This document shows positions 42,716-52,166 of a stretch of 64,000 nucleotides of DNA, in pieces. The position numbers and the translations under genes are program-made. A model generated the notes under the pieces. It had not been told where the DNA came from. It made no database searches and was given only the letters and a program-made list of their open reading frames with translations. Every line of letters starts with the position of its first letter. Position 1 is the stretch's first letter. Origin of the DNA: Micromonospora_E sp048060115. GTDB lineage: Bacteria; Actinomycetota; Actinomycetes; Mycobacteriales; Micromonosporaceae. Where the stretch lies: positions 1 through 64,000 of the forward strand of contig NZ_JBHMIM010000033.1 in the NCBI RefSeq assembly GCF_048060115.1. Reading direction: 5' to 3'.

Positions 42716-43735
42716 TCACGGTGCCGGCAGCACCAGTCCGGCGACGACCATCCGATGGTCGCTGCCCGGCACCGTGCGCACCACCACCGAGTCCACGCCG
42801 ATCCGCTCGTCGACCAGCACCCGGTCCAGGGTCACCGGGGGAATCAACGAGCCGTCGTACGGACCCCAGGTGCCGACGAGTCCATCGCCGGTCGCTGACG
42901 CCGCGTCGACGTAGCCGGTCGCGATCAGTCGGCGCAGCGCCGCGTGATCGAGCGTCGAATTGAAGTCACCGGCCAGGACGCGGGGCGGCCCGGCCGGATC
43001 CGGCCGGGGCTGCGCGGCCAGGTCGGCCCGCCACAGCGGAAGCGTGTACAGGGCGAACGGGGCCATCGGATGGGCCGACTCGACCAGTACCGGCCCGACG
43101 TCGGGCACCTGCACCGTCCCGTACGACTGGCCGAAACCCCCCTCGTTGCGGCGCACGCCGGCGTCGTTGATCGGCCAGCGGGCGTAGACCGCCGACCCGG
43201 TGGTGCCGACCTCGGGGTCGGCCCGCCGGTACGGAAGCAGCTCGGTGATGCCGAGCCGGTCCAGCTCGGCCTCGGCGTCCGGGGTGAACTCCTGCACCGC
43301 CAGCACGTCCACCCGCTCCTGGCGGAGCAGCGCCAGCAGCACCGGCAGCTGCGCGGCCCCGGCCAGCAGGTTCGCAGTGGCCACCCGCAACGGGGTGCCG
43401 GCATCGTCCCCGGTGACCCGACTGGCGGGCACCGCCCGGGGCAGTACCGCCGCCGCCAGCACCACGACGGCCAGCAGCGCGACCGCGCCGGCCCGCCAGC
43501 GTCGGGTCAGCGCCGCCACGACCAGCGGCACGACACTCCACGCGGCGACGTACGGGGTGAACGCCAGCAGCTGCACCAGGGGGCCGTACTCCCAGCCGGC
43601 AGCGCGCAGGACCGCCCAGACCGTCGTGGGCACCACCAGCAGCCACACCAGCCAACCCAGCCGCCGCCGGGTCGCCGTCGGTGTCGGCGGCGGTGCCGGC
43701 GGGTCCTGCTCGATCCGTACGTCCACGACCGGCAC
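42716..43735 (-). CDS. membrane-anchored endonuclease/exonuclease/phosphatase family protein
   Basis: This protein of about 339 residues has three hydrophobic segments at the N-terminus (about 27-100) and then an EEP domain: RVATANLL, AVQEFTPDAEAELD, LAGDFNSTLDH and a terminal GSDHRMVVAGL. The catalytic domain probably faces outside. EEP enzymes cleave nucleic acids or phosphodiesters; the substrate is unknown. GTG 43735 is one start; GTG 43726, 7 nt after TACCGT, would be a leaderless alternative. Confidence 0.88.
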   Translation of the reverse strand: MPVVDVRIEQDPPAPPPTPTATRRRLGWLVWLLVVPTTVWAVLRAAGWEYGPLVQLLAFTPYVAAWSVVPLVVAALTRRWRAGAVALLAVVVLAAAVLPRAVPASRVTGDDAGTPLRVATANLLAGAAQLPVLLALLRQERVDVLAVQEFTPDAEAELDRLGITELLPYRRADPEVGTTGSAVYARWPINDAGVRRNEGGFGQSYGTVQVPDVGPVLVESAHPMAPFALYTLPLWRADLAAQPRPDPAGPPRVLAGDFNSTLDHAALRRLIATGYVDAASATGDGLVGTWGPYDGSLIPPVTLDRVLVDERIGVDSVVVRTVPGSDHRMVVAGLVLPAP

Positions 43736-43969
43736 GGTATCCGGTGCGCGCCGCAGAGCCGGCCATCACCGGCGGGATCCCGGCGATCACCCGGCCCACA
43801 GCCAGCGCCCACTGCGGGAATCACCCTTTTCGAGGTCGGTAATCACCCGGTCGGAGTCCGGCGGCGGCGTTAGACCGGGCCGATCCGGGGCAACCACTCG
43901 GCGGGTGCCGGACACGTTCCGTACGGGACGGATGGCCGGCCATGGGTGACCAGCGTCGAGGACGGTGCG

Positions 43970-44375
43970 TTGACATCCTCCCCGTCCTGACGGACGGGGA
44001 TTCCCTTGGTCGCCCTTGGGTTTCCTGCTTTACCGTCGGCTGCCCCGAACGGAGGTTCCCCCGTTGAGGTCCTACACCTCCTTCACCGGCTGCGACCGAG
44101 AGCCCCGAGCCCTTCTCCTTCTTCGTCATCGCTGGTTGGGCGCGGGCCAGCCGGTGACGGTCGGCCCGCTCATGCTCCGGGTTGGCGACCTTCTCTCCGG
44201 TCGACAGGGTGAGCAGGCTGTCGAGCCCGGCATCGACACCGACCGTGTCGGCGGCCGGCGTCCGGTCGATCGTGTCGTCGCAGAGCAGGGACACGAACCA
44301 GTGGCCGGCCGGGTCCTGGCTGACGGTCACCGTGGACGAGGACGCGCCGTCGGGCGGTGGCCGCGACCACTCGAT
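43970..44375 (-). pseudogene. relic of a TnpB (IS605-type) element
   Basis: The minus strand encodes STVTVSQDPAGHWFVSLLCD and VGVDAGLDSLLTLSTGEKV, matching the TnpB at 47.4-48.7 kb, then jumps to a copy of its far C-terminus (VKQETQGRPRESPSVRTG). About 170 residues, including two RuvC catalytic residues and the zinc finger, are deleted, as is the N-terminus. The right end, with a CCCCGTCC/GGACGGGG hairpin and TGTCAA border at 43970-44000, is kept. It is inactive as a nuclease gene. Confidence 0.85.
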
Positions 44376-44395
44376 GTACCCACGGAAGGAGTCCG

Positions 44396-45439
44396 ATGAC
44401 GACCGAGCCACAGAACAGTACGCAACCGTCAGCCGGCCACGACCCGGCCGCCGAAGCACTGGAACAGGCGCTGTTCGAGGTCAAACGGGTCATCGTCGGG
44501 CAGGACCGGCTGGTCGAACGGCTCCTCACGGCGCTGCTGGCCAACGGCCACTGCCTGCTGGAGGGCGTACCCGGAATCGCCAAGACCCTTGCCGCGCAGA
44601 CCCTGGCGGTCGCGGTCGGCGGCAGCTTCTCCCGGGTGCAGTTCACCCCCGACCTGGTGCCGTCCGACATCGTCGGCACCCGGATCTATCGGGCCTCGAC
44701 CGAGTCGTTCGACGTCGAACTCGGCCCGGTGATGGCGAACCTGGTCCTGGCCGACGAGATCAACCGGGCGCCGGCGAAGGTGCAGTCCGCCCTGTTGGAG
44801 GCGATGGCCGAACGGCAGGTCTCCATCGGCGGCCGCAGCTACCCGGTGCCGGAGCCGTTCCTGGTGCTGGCCACCCAGAACCCGATCGAGTCCGAGGGCG
44901 TCTACCAGCTGCCCGAGGCGCAACGCGACCGGTTCCTGATGAAGGTCGTGGTCGACTACCCGACCGACGAGGAGGAGCTGGGCATCCTCTACCGGATGGG
45001 GGTGGACCGGCCACAGCCCCGGCAGGTGCTGGACATGGCGCAGTTGAGCGCGATGCAGCGCCAGGCCCGCGACGTGTTCGTGCACCACGCCCTCGCCGAG
45101 TACATCGTCCGGCTGGTGCTGGCCACCCGGCGGCCCCAACTGTTCGGGCTGCCCGAGCTGAACGGCCTGCTCGCCTACGGGGCGAGTCCGCGCGCCACGC
45201 TCGGCCTGGTCGCCGGTGCCCGCGGCCTGGCCCTGCTGCGCGGTCGCGACTACGTGCTCCCGGAAGACGTCCGCGAACTCGCGGTGGATGTGATCGCCCA
45301 CCGCCTGGTGCTGTCGTTCGACGCCGTCGCCGACGGGGTCAGCGCCGAGTCGATCGTGCGTCGACTGGTCGAGGTCGTCGCGCCACCGCGGATCGCTCCC
45401 GCGCACGACCAGCGACCCGGACTGGCGGCCGTGGCGTGA
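44396..45439 (+). CDS. MoxR-type AAA+ ATPase
   Basis: This 347-residue AAA+ protein has Walker A GVPGIAKT, Walker B VLADEINR and sensor ATQNP motifs of the MoxR family. MoxR proteins act as chaperones, usually with DUF58 and von Willebrand factor A proteins, which follow directly here. The ATG at 44396 has AAGGAG upstream inside a small CGGA/TCCG hairpin. The leader is almost identical to that of htrA at 48.86 kb, and a TnpB relic lies just upstream. The stop overlaps the DUF58 start (GTGA). Confidence 0.94.
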   Translation: MTTEPQNSTQPSAGHDPAAEALEQALFEVKRVIVGQDRLVERLLTALLANGHCLLEGVPGIAKTLAAQTLAVAVGGSFSRVQFTPDLVPSDIVGTRIYRASTESFDVELGPVMANLVLADEINRAPAKVQSALLEAMAERQVSIGGRSYPVPEPFLVLATQNPIESEGVYQLPEAQRDRFLMKVVVDYPTDEEELGILYRMGVDRPQPRQVLDMAQLSAMQRQARDVFVHHALAEYIVRLVLATRRPQLFGLPELNGLLAYGASPRATLGLVAGARGLALLRGRDYVLPEDVRELAVDVIAHRLVLSFDAVADGVSAESIVRRLVEVVAPPRIAPAHDQRPGLAAVA

Positions 45440-46497
45440 CCGGCCGGGATCGGACTGGCGGCCGTGGCGTGGGCATCCGGGACCCGCTCGGCCCGGCCAC
45501 CCTGCCGGAGCTGACGCCACCGGAGACCCTGCGTCGCCTCGAACTCGCCGTGACCCGCCGGCTGGACGGCCTGTTGCACGGCCAGCACCTCGGCCTGCTG
45601 CCCGGCGCCGGCAGCGAACTGGCCGGCAGTCGGGAGTACCGGCCCGGTGAGGACGAGGTACGCCGGATCGACTGGGCGGTGACCGCCCGGACCGCCGTAC
45701 CGCACGTCCGAGAGGTCGACGCCGACCGGGAGCTGACCTGCTGGGTGCTGGTCGACGGCACGGCCAGCATGGACTTCGGCACCGCCGAGGTGGAAAAACG
45801 TGAGTTGGCGGTCGCCGCGGTCGCCGCCGTCGGTTTCCTGACCGCCGGCACCGGCAGCGCCCTGGGCGCGCATCTGCTGGGTGCCGACGGGGTGCGGCGC
45901 TTCCCGACCGGATCCGGCCGGGACCACCTGTTGTGCGTACTCCGGGCATTGCTCACCGCACCCCGGACGGCCGCCGCCACGTCCCACCGCGCCGGTCGGG
46001 CCGCCGCCGCGCAGCAGCCCCGACCGACGTTCGCCGACGGCATCGACGGGCTGCGCCGGGCGGCGACCCGGCGCGGGCTGGCGGTCGTGGTCTCCGACTT
46101 CCTCGACGGGCTGCCGGACGACCCGGCGGGCCGGCCCGACTGGGAGCGGGCGTTGCGCCGGCTGGCCACCGTGCACCAGGTGCTCGCCGTCGACGTGACC
46201 GACCCGCGTGAGCTGGAACTGCCCGACGTCGGGGTGATCACCGTGCAGGACCCGGAGAGCGGCCGGCGGCGGGAAATCAGCACCGCCGACCGGGGACTGC
46301 GCGACCGGTACGCCGAAGCGGCCGCCGCGCAGCGTGACCAGATCGCCCGGGCGATCCGGCGGGCCGGTGCCGCGCACCTGGAACTGCGCACCGACCGGGA
46401 TTGGGTGGCCGACATCGTCCGACACGTGCACCGGCAGCGGCAACTGACGACCCGCGCCCCGGCCCGGGGTGTCGCCGCTTGGGAGGGGACGACATGA
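45436..46497 (+). CDS. DUF58 domain protein
   Basis: This 353-residue protein has the DUF58 core (GSREYRPGEDEVRRIDW, VLVDGTASMDFG) with a VWA-like fold. DUF58 proteins accompany MoxR ATPases and may be scaffolds or clients in metal or complex assembly. The GTG start overlaps the moxR stop and its own stop overlaps the next ATG. A 17-nt direct repeat (ACTGGCGGCCGTGGCGT) occurs at 45421 and 45453, around the start codon. Confidence 0.9.
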   Translation: MTGRDRTGGRGVGIRDPLGPATLPELTPPETLRRLELAVTRRLDGLLHGQHLGLLPGAGSELAGSREYRPGEDEVRRIDWAVTARTAVPHVREVDADRELTCWVLVDGTASMDFGTAEVEKRELAVAAVAAVGFLTAGTGSALGAHLLGADGVRRFPTGSGRDHLLCVLRALLTAPRTAAATSHRAGRAAAAQQPRPTFADGIDGLRRAATRRGLAVVVSDFLDGLPDDPAGRPDWERALRRLATVHQVLAVDVTDPRELELPDVGVITVQDPESGRRREISTADRGLRDRYAEAAAAQRDQIARAIRRAGAAHLELRTDRDWVADIVRHVHRQRQLTTRAPARGVAAWEGTT

Positions 46498-47456
46498 GCT
46501 GGCAATCCCCGGAACGGCTCTGGCTGCTGGCCGCGGTGGTGGCCCTGGCCGGCGGGTACCTGCTGATGCAGCGACGGTCCAGCCGGTACGCGGTCCGCTT
46601 CACCAATCTGCGGCTGCTCGACCGGGTGGCGCCGGCCCGCCCGGCGTGGCGCCGGCATCTACCGGCCGGCTTGTTCCTGGCGATGCTGGCGATGCTGGTG
46701 ATGGGGTTCGCCCGGCCGATGGACGAGGTCCAGGTACCTCGGGAACGGGCCACCGTGATGGTCGCGGTGGATGTCTCGACCTCGATGCTCGCCAACGACG
46801 TGCGGCCGGATCGGCTCACCGCGGCGAAACAATCGGCGCACGAGTTCGTCGACTCCCTGCCGCCCCAGTTCAACGTCGGGTTGGTCGCCTTCGCCGGCAA
46901 CGCATCGGTGCTGGTCGGTCCGGGTACCGACCGGGAGGCGCTGGGTGCCGGCATCGACCGGCTCGCCGAGGGGATCACCGGCGCCCAGGGGACCGCGATC
47001 GGCGAGGCGATCAAGACGTCGTTGGAAGCGATCCGGTCGTTGGACGCGCAGGCGGCGCAGGAACTCCCGCCGGCCCGGATCGTGCTGCTGTCCGACGGGG
47101 CGAACACCTCCGGCCGGTCACCGGAGACCGCGGCGGCCGAGGCGGTCGAGGCCGACATCCCGATCGACACCATCTCGGTGGGCACCGACGCCGGCTACAT
47201 CGACTACGGCGGCGGCCGGCCGCTGCGGGTGCCGGTGGACGGCGAGAACCTCAAGGCGGTCGCCGAGCTGACCGGCGGTGCCTACCACGAGGCGGCGAGC
47301 AGCAAACAGCTCAAGGACGTGTACGCCGACATCGGTACCTCGGTCGGCTACCGGTTGGAGCCAGCGGACGTGTCGGCCCGGTTCATCGGTTTCGGCCTGG
47401 TGTTCGCGCTGGCCGCCGCCGGAACGTCGCTGATGTGGTTTTCCCGGCTGCCGTGA
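46494..47456 (+). CDS. VWA domain membrane protein (BatA-like)
   Basis: This 320-residue protein has two N-terminal membrane segments (about 8-25 and 58-75), a VWA domain with the MIDAS motif DVSTSM and VLLSDGANTSG, and a C-terminal membrane segment (about 297-316). It fits the BatA/BatB type that forms a MoxR-DUF58-VWA module. The ATG overlaps the DUF58 stop. Its 3' end is overlapped in antisense by the open frame of the downstream tnpB. Confidence 0.92.
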   Translation: MSWQSPERLWLLAAVVALAGGYLLMQRRSSRYAVRFTNLRLLDRVAPARPAWRRHLPAGLFLAMLAMLVMGFARPMDEVQVPRERATVMVAVDVSTSMLANDVRPDRLTAAKQSAHEFVDSLPPQFNVGLVAFAGNASVLVGPGTDREALGAGIDRLAEGITGAQGTAIGEAIKTSLEAIRSLDAQAAQELPPARIVLLSDGANTSGRSPETAAAEAVEADIPIDTISVGTDAGYIDYGGGRPLRVPVDGENLKAVAELTGGAYHEAASSKQLKDVYADIGTSVGYRLEPADVSARFIGFGLVFALAAAGTSLMWFSRLP

Positions 47457-48747
47457 GACATCGCCGCGTGGTGCGTCCCGCCCGGCCGGGACGTACCCGA
47501 CCTGTGAGGAGAGGGCTTTGACAATCCTCCCCGCCCTGAAGGACGGGGATTCCCTGGGTCGCCCCAGGGGGTTCCTGTTTCACCGACGACCGCCCCGTCC
47601 GAGAGGAGGACTCTCGTTGAGGTCTTACACCGCCTCCACAGGCAATCACGGAGAGCCCCTCCGCGAGGATGTTGCGGGCCGCGTTCACGTCCCGGTCGTG
47701 GGTCCGCCCGCATCGGCAGGTCCACGACCGGACGGCCAACGGCAGGTGTTCAGCCCGTGCGCCGCAGGTCGAGCACAGCCGGGTCGACGGGAACCAGCGG
47801 TCCACGACCACCAGGTCCCGGCCGTACCAGTCCGCCTTGTACCGCAGCATGGTGCGGAACTGCCGCCAGGCCGCGTCGGAGATGGCGCGGGCCAGGCTGT
47901 GCATGCGGACCATGTTGCGGACCGTCAGGTCCTCGATCACGATCGTTTGGTTTTCACGAACGAGTCGAGTGGTCAGTTTGTGCAGGTGGTCGCGGCGGCG
48001 GTCGGCGATCCGGGCATGAACCCGGGCCGCCTTCAGGCGAGCTCTGGCCCGGTTCGCCGAACCTCGGGCCTTGCGCGCGAGGTGCCGCTGAGCCCGCGCC
48101 AGGGCTGCCCGGTCACGGCGTTCGTGCCTCGGGTTGGGGATCTTCTCCCCGGTCGACAGGGTGAACAGGCTGTCGAGGCCGGCGTCGACCCCCACCACGG
48201 CACCCGACGCCGGGGCCGGCTCGATCCGGTCGTCGCAGAGCAGGGACACGAACCAGCGGCCCGCCGGGTCCTGCGTCACCGTCACCGTCGACGGCACCGC
48301 ACCCTGCGGCAGGGGCCGGGACCAGACGATGTCCAACGGATCGGACATCTTGGCGAGGGTGAGCCGGCCGTCGCGCCAGCGGAACGCGCTGGCGGTGTAC
48401 TCCGCCGACCGCCGCGACCGCTTCCTCGACTTGAACGCCGGATACCGGGCACGTTTGGCCCAGAAGTTGGTGAACGCGGTCTGCAGGTGCCGCAGCGCCT
48501 GCTGCAGAGGGACGCAGGAGACGTCGTTGAGGAACGCCAACTCGTCGGTCCTCTTCCACCCGGTCAGCATCGCCGACGTCGCGTGGTAGGTGACCCGTTC
48601 CCGGCGTCGGGTCCACGCCTGCGTGCGGGCGGCCAGTGCCATGTTGCAGACCAGCCGGACACAACCGAACGTCCGGGCAAGCTCGGCGGCCTGCCCGGGG
48701 GTCGGAGAGAAGCGGTACTTGAACGCCCGCTTCACGGTCCTGGACAC
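47383..48747 (-). CDS. tnpB: TnpB RNA-guided nuclease (IS605/IS1341-type)
   Basis: This 454-codon frame encodes an apparently complete TnpB. It has an N-terminal OrfB helix-turn-helix domain (VKRAFKYRFSPTPGQA), RuvC residues Asp188 (GVDAGLDS), Glu272 (IVIEDLTV) and Asp353 (HDRDVNAARNI), and a zinc finger with Cys325, Cys328, Cys344 and Cys346. TnpB uses an RNA from its transposon's right end to cut DNA and aid element retention. No TnpA transposase is nearby. The frame runs through the right end (about 47518) and stops only inside the neighbouring VWA gene, so the last 45 residues are host-derived. The start may be GTG 48747 or GTG 48735. Confidence 0.9.
   Translation of the reverse strand: MSRTVKRAFKYRFSPTPGQAAELARTFGCVRLVCNMALAARTQAWTRRRERVTYHATSAMLTGWKRTDELAFLNDVSCVPLQQALRHLQTAFTNFWAKRARYPAFKSRKRSRRSAEYTASAFRWRDGRLTLAKMSDPLDIVWSRPLPQGAVPSTVTVTQDPAGRWFVSLLCDDRIEPAPASGAVVGVDAGLDSLFTLSTGEKIPNPRHERRDRAALARAQRHLARKARGSANRARARLKAARVHARIADRRRDHLHKLTTRLVRENQTIVIEDLTVRNMVRMHSLARAISDAAWRQFRTMLRYKADWYGRDLVVVDRWFPSTRLCSTCGARAEHLPLAVRSWTCRCGRTHDRDVNAARNILAEGLSVIACGGGVRPQRESSSRTGRSSVKQEPPGATQGIPVLQGGEDCQSPLLTGRVRPGRAGRTTRRCLTAAGKTTSATFRRRPARTPGRNR
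47518..47590 (-). ncRNA. possible omega RNA 3' scaffold at the tnpB right end
   Basis: On the minus strand the last 70 nt contain CCCTGGG/CCCAGGG and CCCCG/CGGGG hairpins and end GGGGAGGATTGTCAA. TnpB guide RNAs in IS605 elements end at this border, and the next about 16 nt of flanking DNA act as the guide. Here that flank begins AGCCCTCTCC. The assignment is from family knowledge. Confidence 0.5.
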
Positions 48748-48790
48748 AGTCCACAGTCCAACAATCCAACCGGTGAGCCCTGGGGTGACT
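47518..48790 (-). mobile_element. IS605/IS1341-type element carrying only tnpB
   Basis: The right end is defined by TTGACA at 47518 (TGTCAA on the minus strand) and two hairpins that also occur at the relic's end at 43970. The left end is only approximate, somewhere upstream of the tnpB start. It lies between the VWA and htrA genes. Without tnpA it depends on a transposase elsewhere. Confidence 0.7.
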
Positions 48791-48887
48791 TGTGGATGAA
48801 CGCCGGTCCGCCTCGGCGGCGGGTCGGCTATGCCTGCCCTGCTCCGCAGGGGTTCCTGAAGGTCGAAGTATCCACGGAAGGAATCCG

Positions 48888-49793
<906 letters not shown>

Positions 49794-49870
49794 CCGGTCA
49801 CGTGGGTGTCGGCCCGTATCGCCGCGTCGCTGGTGCGAGCCGGACTCAGGACGGGCGGTACTGTCGGATG

Positions 49871-50299
49871 ATGGCAGCCGGTGACGTGCGAATCAACGAC
49901 TCGGTGCTGATTCCGGCGCGTGAGCTGACCGAGCGGTTCTCCCGCTCGTCCGGCCCCGGCGGCCAAGGGGTCAACACCGCCGACTCCCGGGTGGAGCTCG
50001 CCTTCGACGTCGCCGGCTCGTCGGCGTTGCCGCCGTGGCTGCGTGAGCGGGCAGTGCAACGGCTCGCCGGTCGACTCACCGACGGGGTGTTGACCATCGC
50101 CGCCAGCGAGCATCGCAACCAGCTGGCCAACCGGGCGGCGGCCCGGGAGCGGTTGGCCGCCCTGCTGCGGGAGGCGATCGCCGCTCCCGCGCCGACACGC
50201 CGGCCCACCCGCCCGTCGCGGGCGGCGAAGGAACGGCGGATCACCGCGAAGAAGCGCCGCGGGCAGACCAAACGGCTGCGCCGCGGCGACTCGGACTGA
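49871..50299 (+). CDS. arfB: peptidyl-tRNA hydrolase / ribosome-rescue factor (ArfB family)
   Basis: This 142-residue protein has the GGQ motif in SGPGGQGVNTADSRVEL, which hydrolyses peptidyl-tRNA on stalled ribosomes, and a basic C-terminal tail (RITAKKRRGQTKRLRRGD) that enters the empty mRNA channel. It lacks the codon-recognition domains of release factors. ATG 49871 lies 6 nt after TACTGT, so the mRNA may be leaderless; ATG 49868 is adjacent. Confidence 0.92.
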   Translation: MAAGDVRINDSVLIPARELTERFSRSSGPGGQGVNTADSRVELAFDVAGSSALPPWLRERAVQRLAGRLTDGVLTIAASEHRNQLANRAAARERLAALLREAIAAPAPTRRPTRPSRAAKERRITAKKRRGQTKRLRRGDSD

Positions 50300-50327
50300 T
50301 CGCGCCGGCTCCGTACCGCCGGGTGGG

Positions 50328-51872
50328 TCAGCACCAGCAGGCGTTCGCCCAACTGTCGGTGGACCAGAAGTGCGATCCCCAGTCACCGGGGGACCACGCA
50401 CCGGTCGACCAGAAGTGGCTCGACCAGGCCGGGTCGAGCCAGGAGCCGGAGCCGTCCCAGGACGGCGACGTCCAGGCCGCGCCACCCCAGGTGCGGCTGG
50501 CCCAGGAGTTGCCGGTCCACCCGTCGGCGGCCATCCGGTGGCCCAGCCACACCCCACCGTTCCAGGCCGTACGGGCACCTGAGTGGCCTGCCCAGGTGGG
50601 GCTGCTGAACGGGCCGAAGATGCTCTGCGCACCGGTGAGCGTCACGTTGTTGCGGACCACCTTGCTGGTGCCCCGGGAATCGTCGAGGTGGCCGCTGCCG
50701 TCCGAGCGTGTCCACTGCTGGGGCTGCCACGCCGGGGTGTAGGTCAGCGCCGCGTGCAGGTTGACCGAACGCAACCCCAGGTTGGCGCCGGCACCGACGG
50801 ACAGGAAGGTGCCGCTGCCGACCAGCGTCTGCTTGACCTGGTCCGGGGTGAGCCAGGGTTTGGCCTGCAGCAGCAGCGCGGCCGTCGCGGCGGTCACCGC
50901 CACCGCCTGCGACGTGCCGGTGCCACGGAACAGGGTGCTGCCGACCCGGGCACCCGGATAGTGGTTGTCGACGTTGGAGCCGGGATTGCGCAACGACAGC
51001 ACGGACTGGCCCGGGGCGAGCAGGTCCACCTGCTTGCCGGCTACGGCGAGGTTGGTGAACGGCGCGAGTTCGTCGTCGGCCGTTGTCACGGTGCCCTTGG
51101 TCAGGCTGGCACCGACGGCCACGACGTACGGATTGCTCGCCGGGTTGTCCAACCGGCCGAAACCGTTGCCGTCGTTGCCGGCGGCGGTGACCACCACGAT
51201 GCCGGCGTGCCAGGCCTCTTCGACGGCGAAGTGCAGCGGGTCGGTCCAGAACGCCGGGTTGCCGGCGCTGCCGTAGGCCAGATTCAGCACCCGGATCGGA
51301 TGACTGGGATCGTGGTTGCGGTTGGCCACCACCCAGTCGACCGCCGCGATCACCTGCGACACGTCGACGGCCCCGTTGGCGATGCCGACCTTGACCGAGG
51401 TGAGCTTCGCGTGGGGTGCCAGCCCACGCAGGCCGCTGACCGGGTCGTCGCCGACGAGGATCCCGGCAAGGTGGGTGCCATGGCCGTAGGTGTCCAGCCA
51501 GCGCAGACTGGTCGCCTGCGACTCGAAGGACAGGTCCGGGCCGTTGACCACCTGGGCGGCCGGTAGACCGGGGACCGAGACGACTCCGGTGTCGACCATC
51601 GCGATGCCGATCCCGGTGCCGTTGAGGTGCGCGGTGGCGGGCGTGTTCGCGCCGATGATGCCGCGGATGTCGGCGAGTGAGGTACCCAGGGTTGCCCCGG
51701 GGGAGCTGTTCCAGAGGCTGGCGAAGCCACCGGCCGGCGTGCCGGGCCGCGGTGGCGGCACCGGGACGGAACCGGTCCCGACCAGTCCTGCCGCGACCAA
51801 CGTCAGGACGGTCGACAGTGTGGCGATCTGACGGCGGCGGCGTCGCGGCCACGTGGCACTCTTCGTTCGCAC
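50328..51872 (-). CDS. secreted subtilase (S8) with tryptophan-rich tail
   Basis: This 514-residue protein has a basic start and signal peptide (about 1-35), and the subtilisin residues Asp (AMVDTGVV), His (DTYGHGTHLAGI), Asn (AAGNDGN) and Ser (GTGTSQAVAV). The last 90 residues hold about 16 tryptophans spaced 5-9 apart, with repeats such as WSSHFWSTGAWSPGDWGSHFW. That tail is no catalytic part of S8 proteases and may anchor to or be processed in the envelope. GTG 51872 has AGGAGG 9 nt upstream. Confidence 0.9.
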   Translation of the reverse strand: MRTKSATWPRRRRRQIATLSTVLTLVAAGLVGTGSVPVPPPRPGTPAGGFASLWNSSPGATLGTSLADIRGIIGANTPATAHLNGTGIGIAMVDTGVVSVPGLPAAQVVNGPDLSFESQATSLRWLDTYGHGTHLAGILVGDDPVSGLRGLAPHAKLTSVKVGIANGAVDVSQVIAAVDWVVANRNHDPSHPIRVLNLAYGSAGNPAFWTDPLHFAVEEAWHAGIVVVTAAGNDGNGFGRLDNPASNPYVVAVGASLTKGTVTTADDELAPFTNLAVAGKQVDLLAPGQSVLSLRNPGSNVDNHYPGARVGSTLFRGTGTSQAVAVTAATAALLLQAKPWLTPDQVKQTLVGSGTFLSVGAGANLGLRSVNLHAALTYTPAWQPQQWTRSDGSGHLDDSRGTSKVVRNNVTLTGAQSIFGPFSSPTWAGHSGARTAWNGGVWLGHRMAADGWTGNSWASRTWGGAAWTSPSWDGSGSWLDPAWSSHFWSTGAWSPGDWGSHFWSTDSWANACWC

Positions 51873-52166
51873 CGGTGAAATCCTCCTGACGCATGGCGGG
51901 ACCGTGTTGTCGATGGAAGAGTCCGTCCGGGTGCGACATCCGACACGCCACGGTGGACCTGTCACGTAGCAGAAACCTCCGGACCGGGAACGAACATCCT
52001 CCTATCGTGCAGGACCTGCGGCGGGCCGGTGGACTCCGTGCGTGCTCCTCGCCGGATAACATCGATTTGTAGTGACCTGAGTTGCAGGCACTGTCAACCA
52101 CGCCGACACACCTGGCGCTCGGGTGACCGGCACACCGGTGGTGACGAGGGCGGTGAGAGGTACGAC

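Noticed and set aside
43736..43969. A possible small gene between the EEP-family gene and the TnpB relic
   Set aside because: No frame with a credible start, ribosome binding site or protein-like composition was found.
44182..45435. An extended N-terminus for the DUF58 gene, overlapping moxR in another frame
   Set aside because: moxR has an intact AAA+ sequence in its own frame, and the DUF58 homology begins only after the GTGA overlap.
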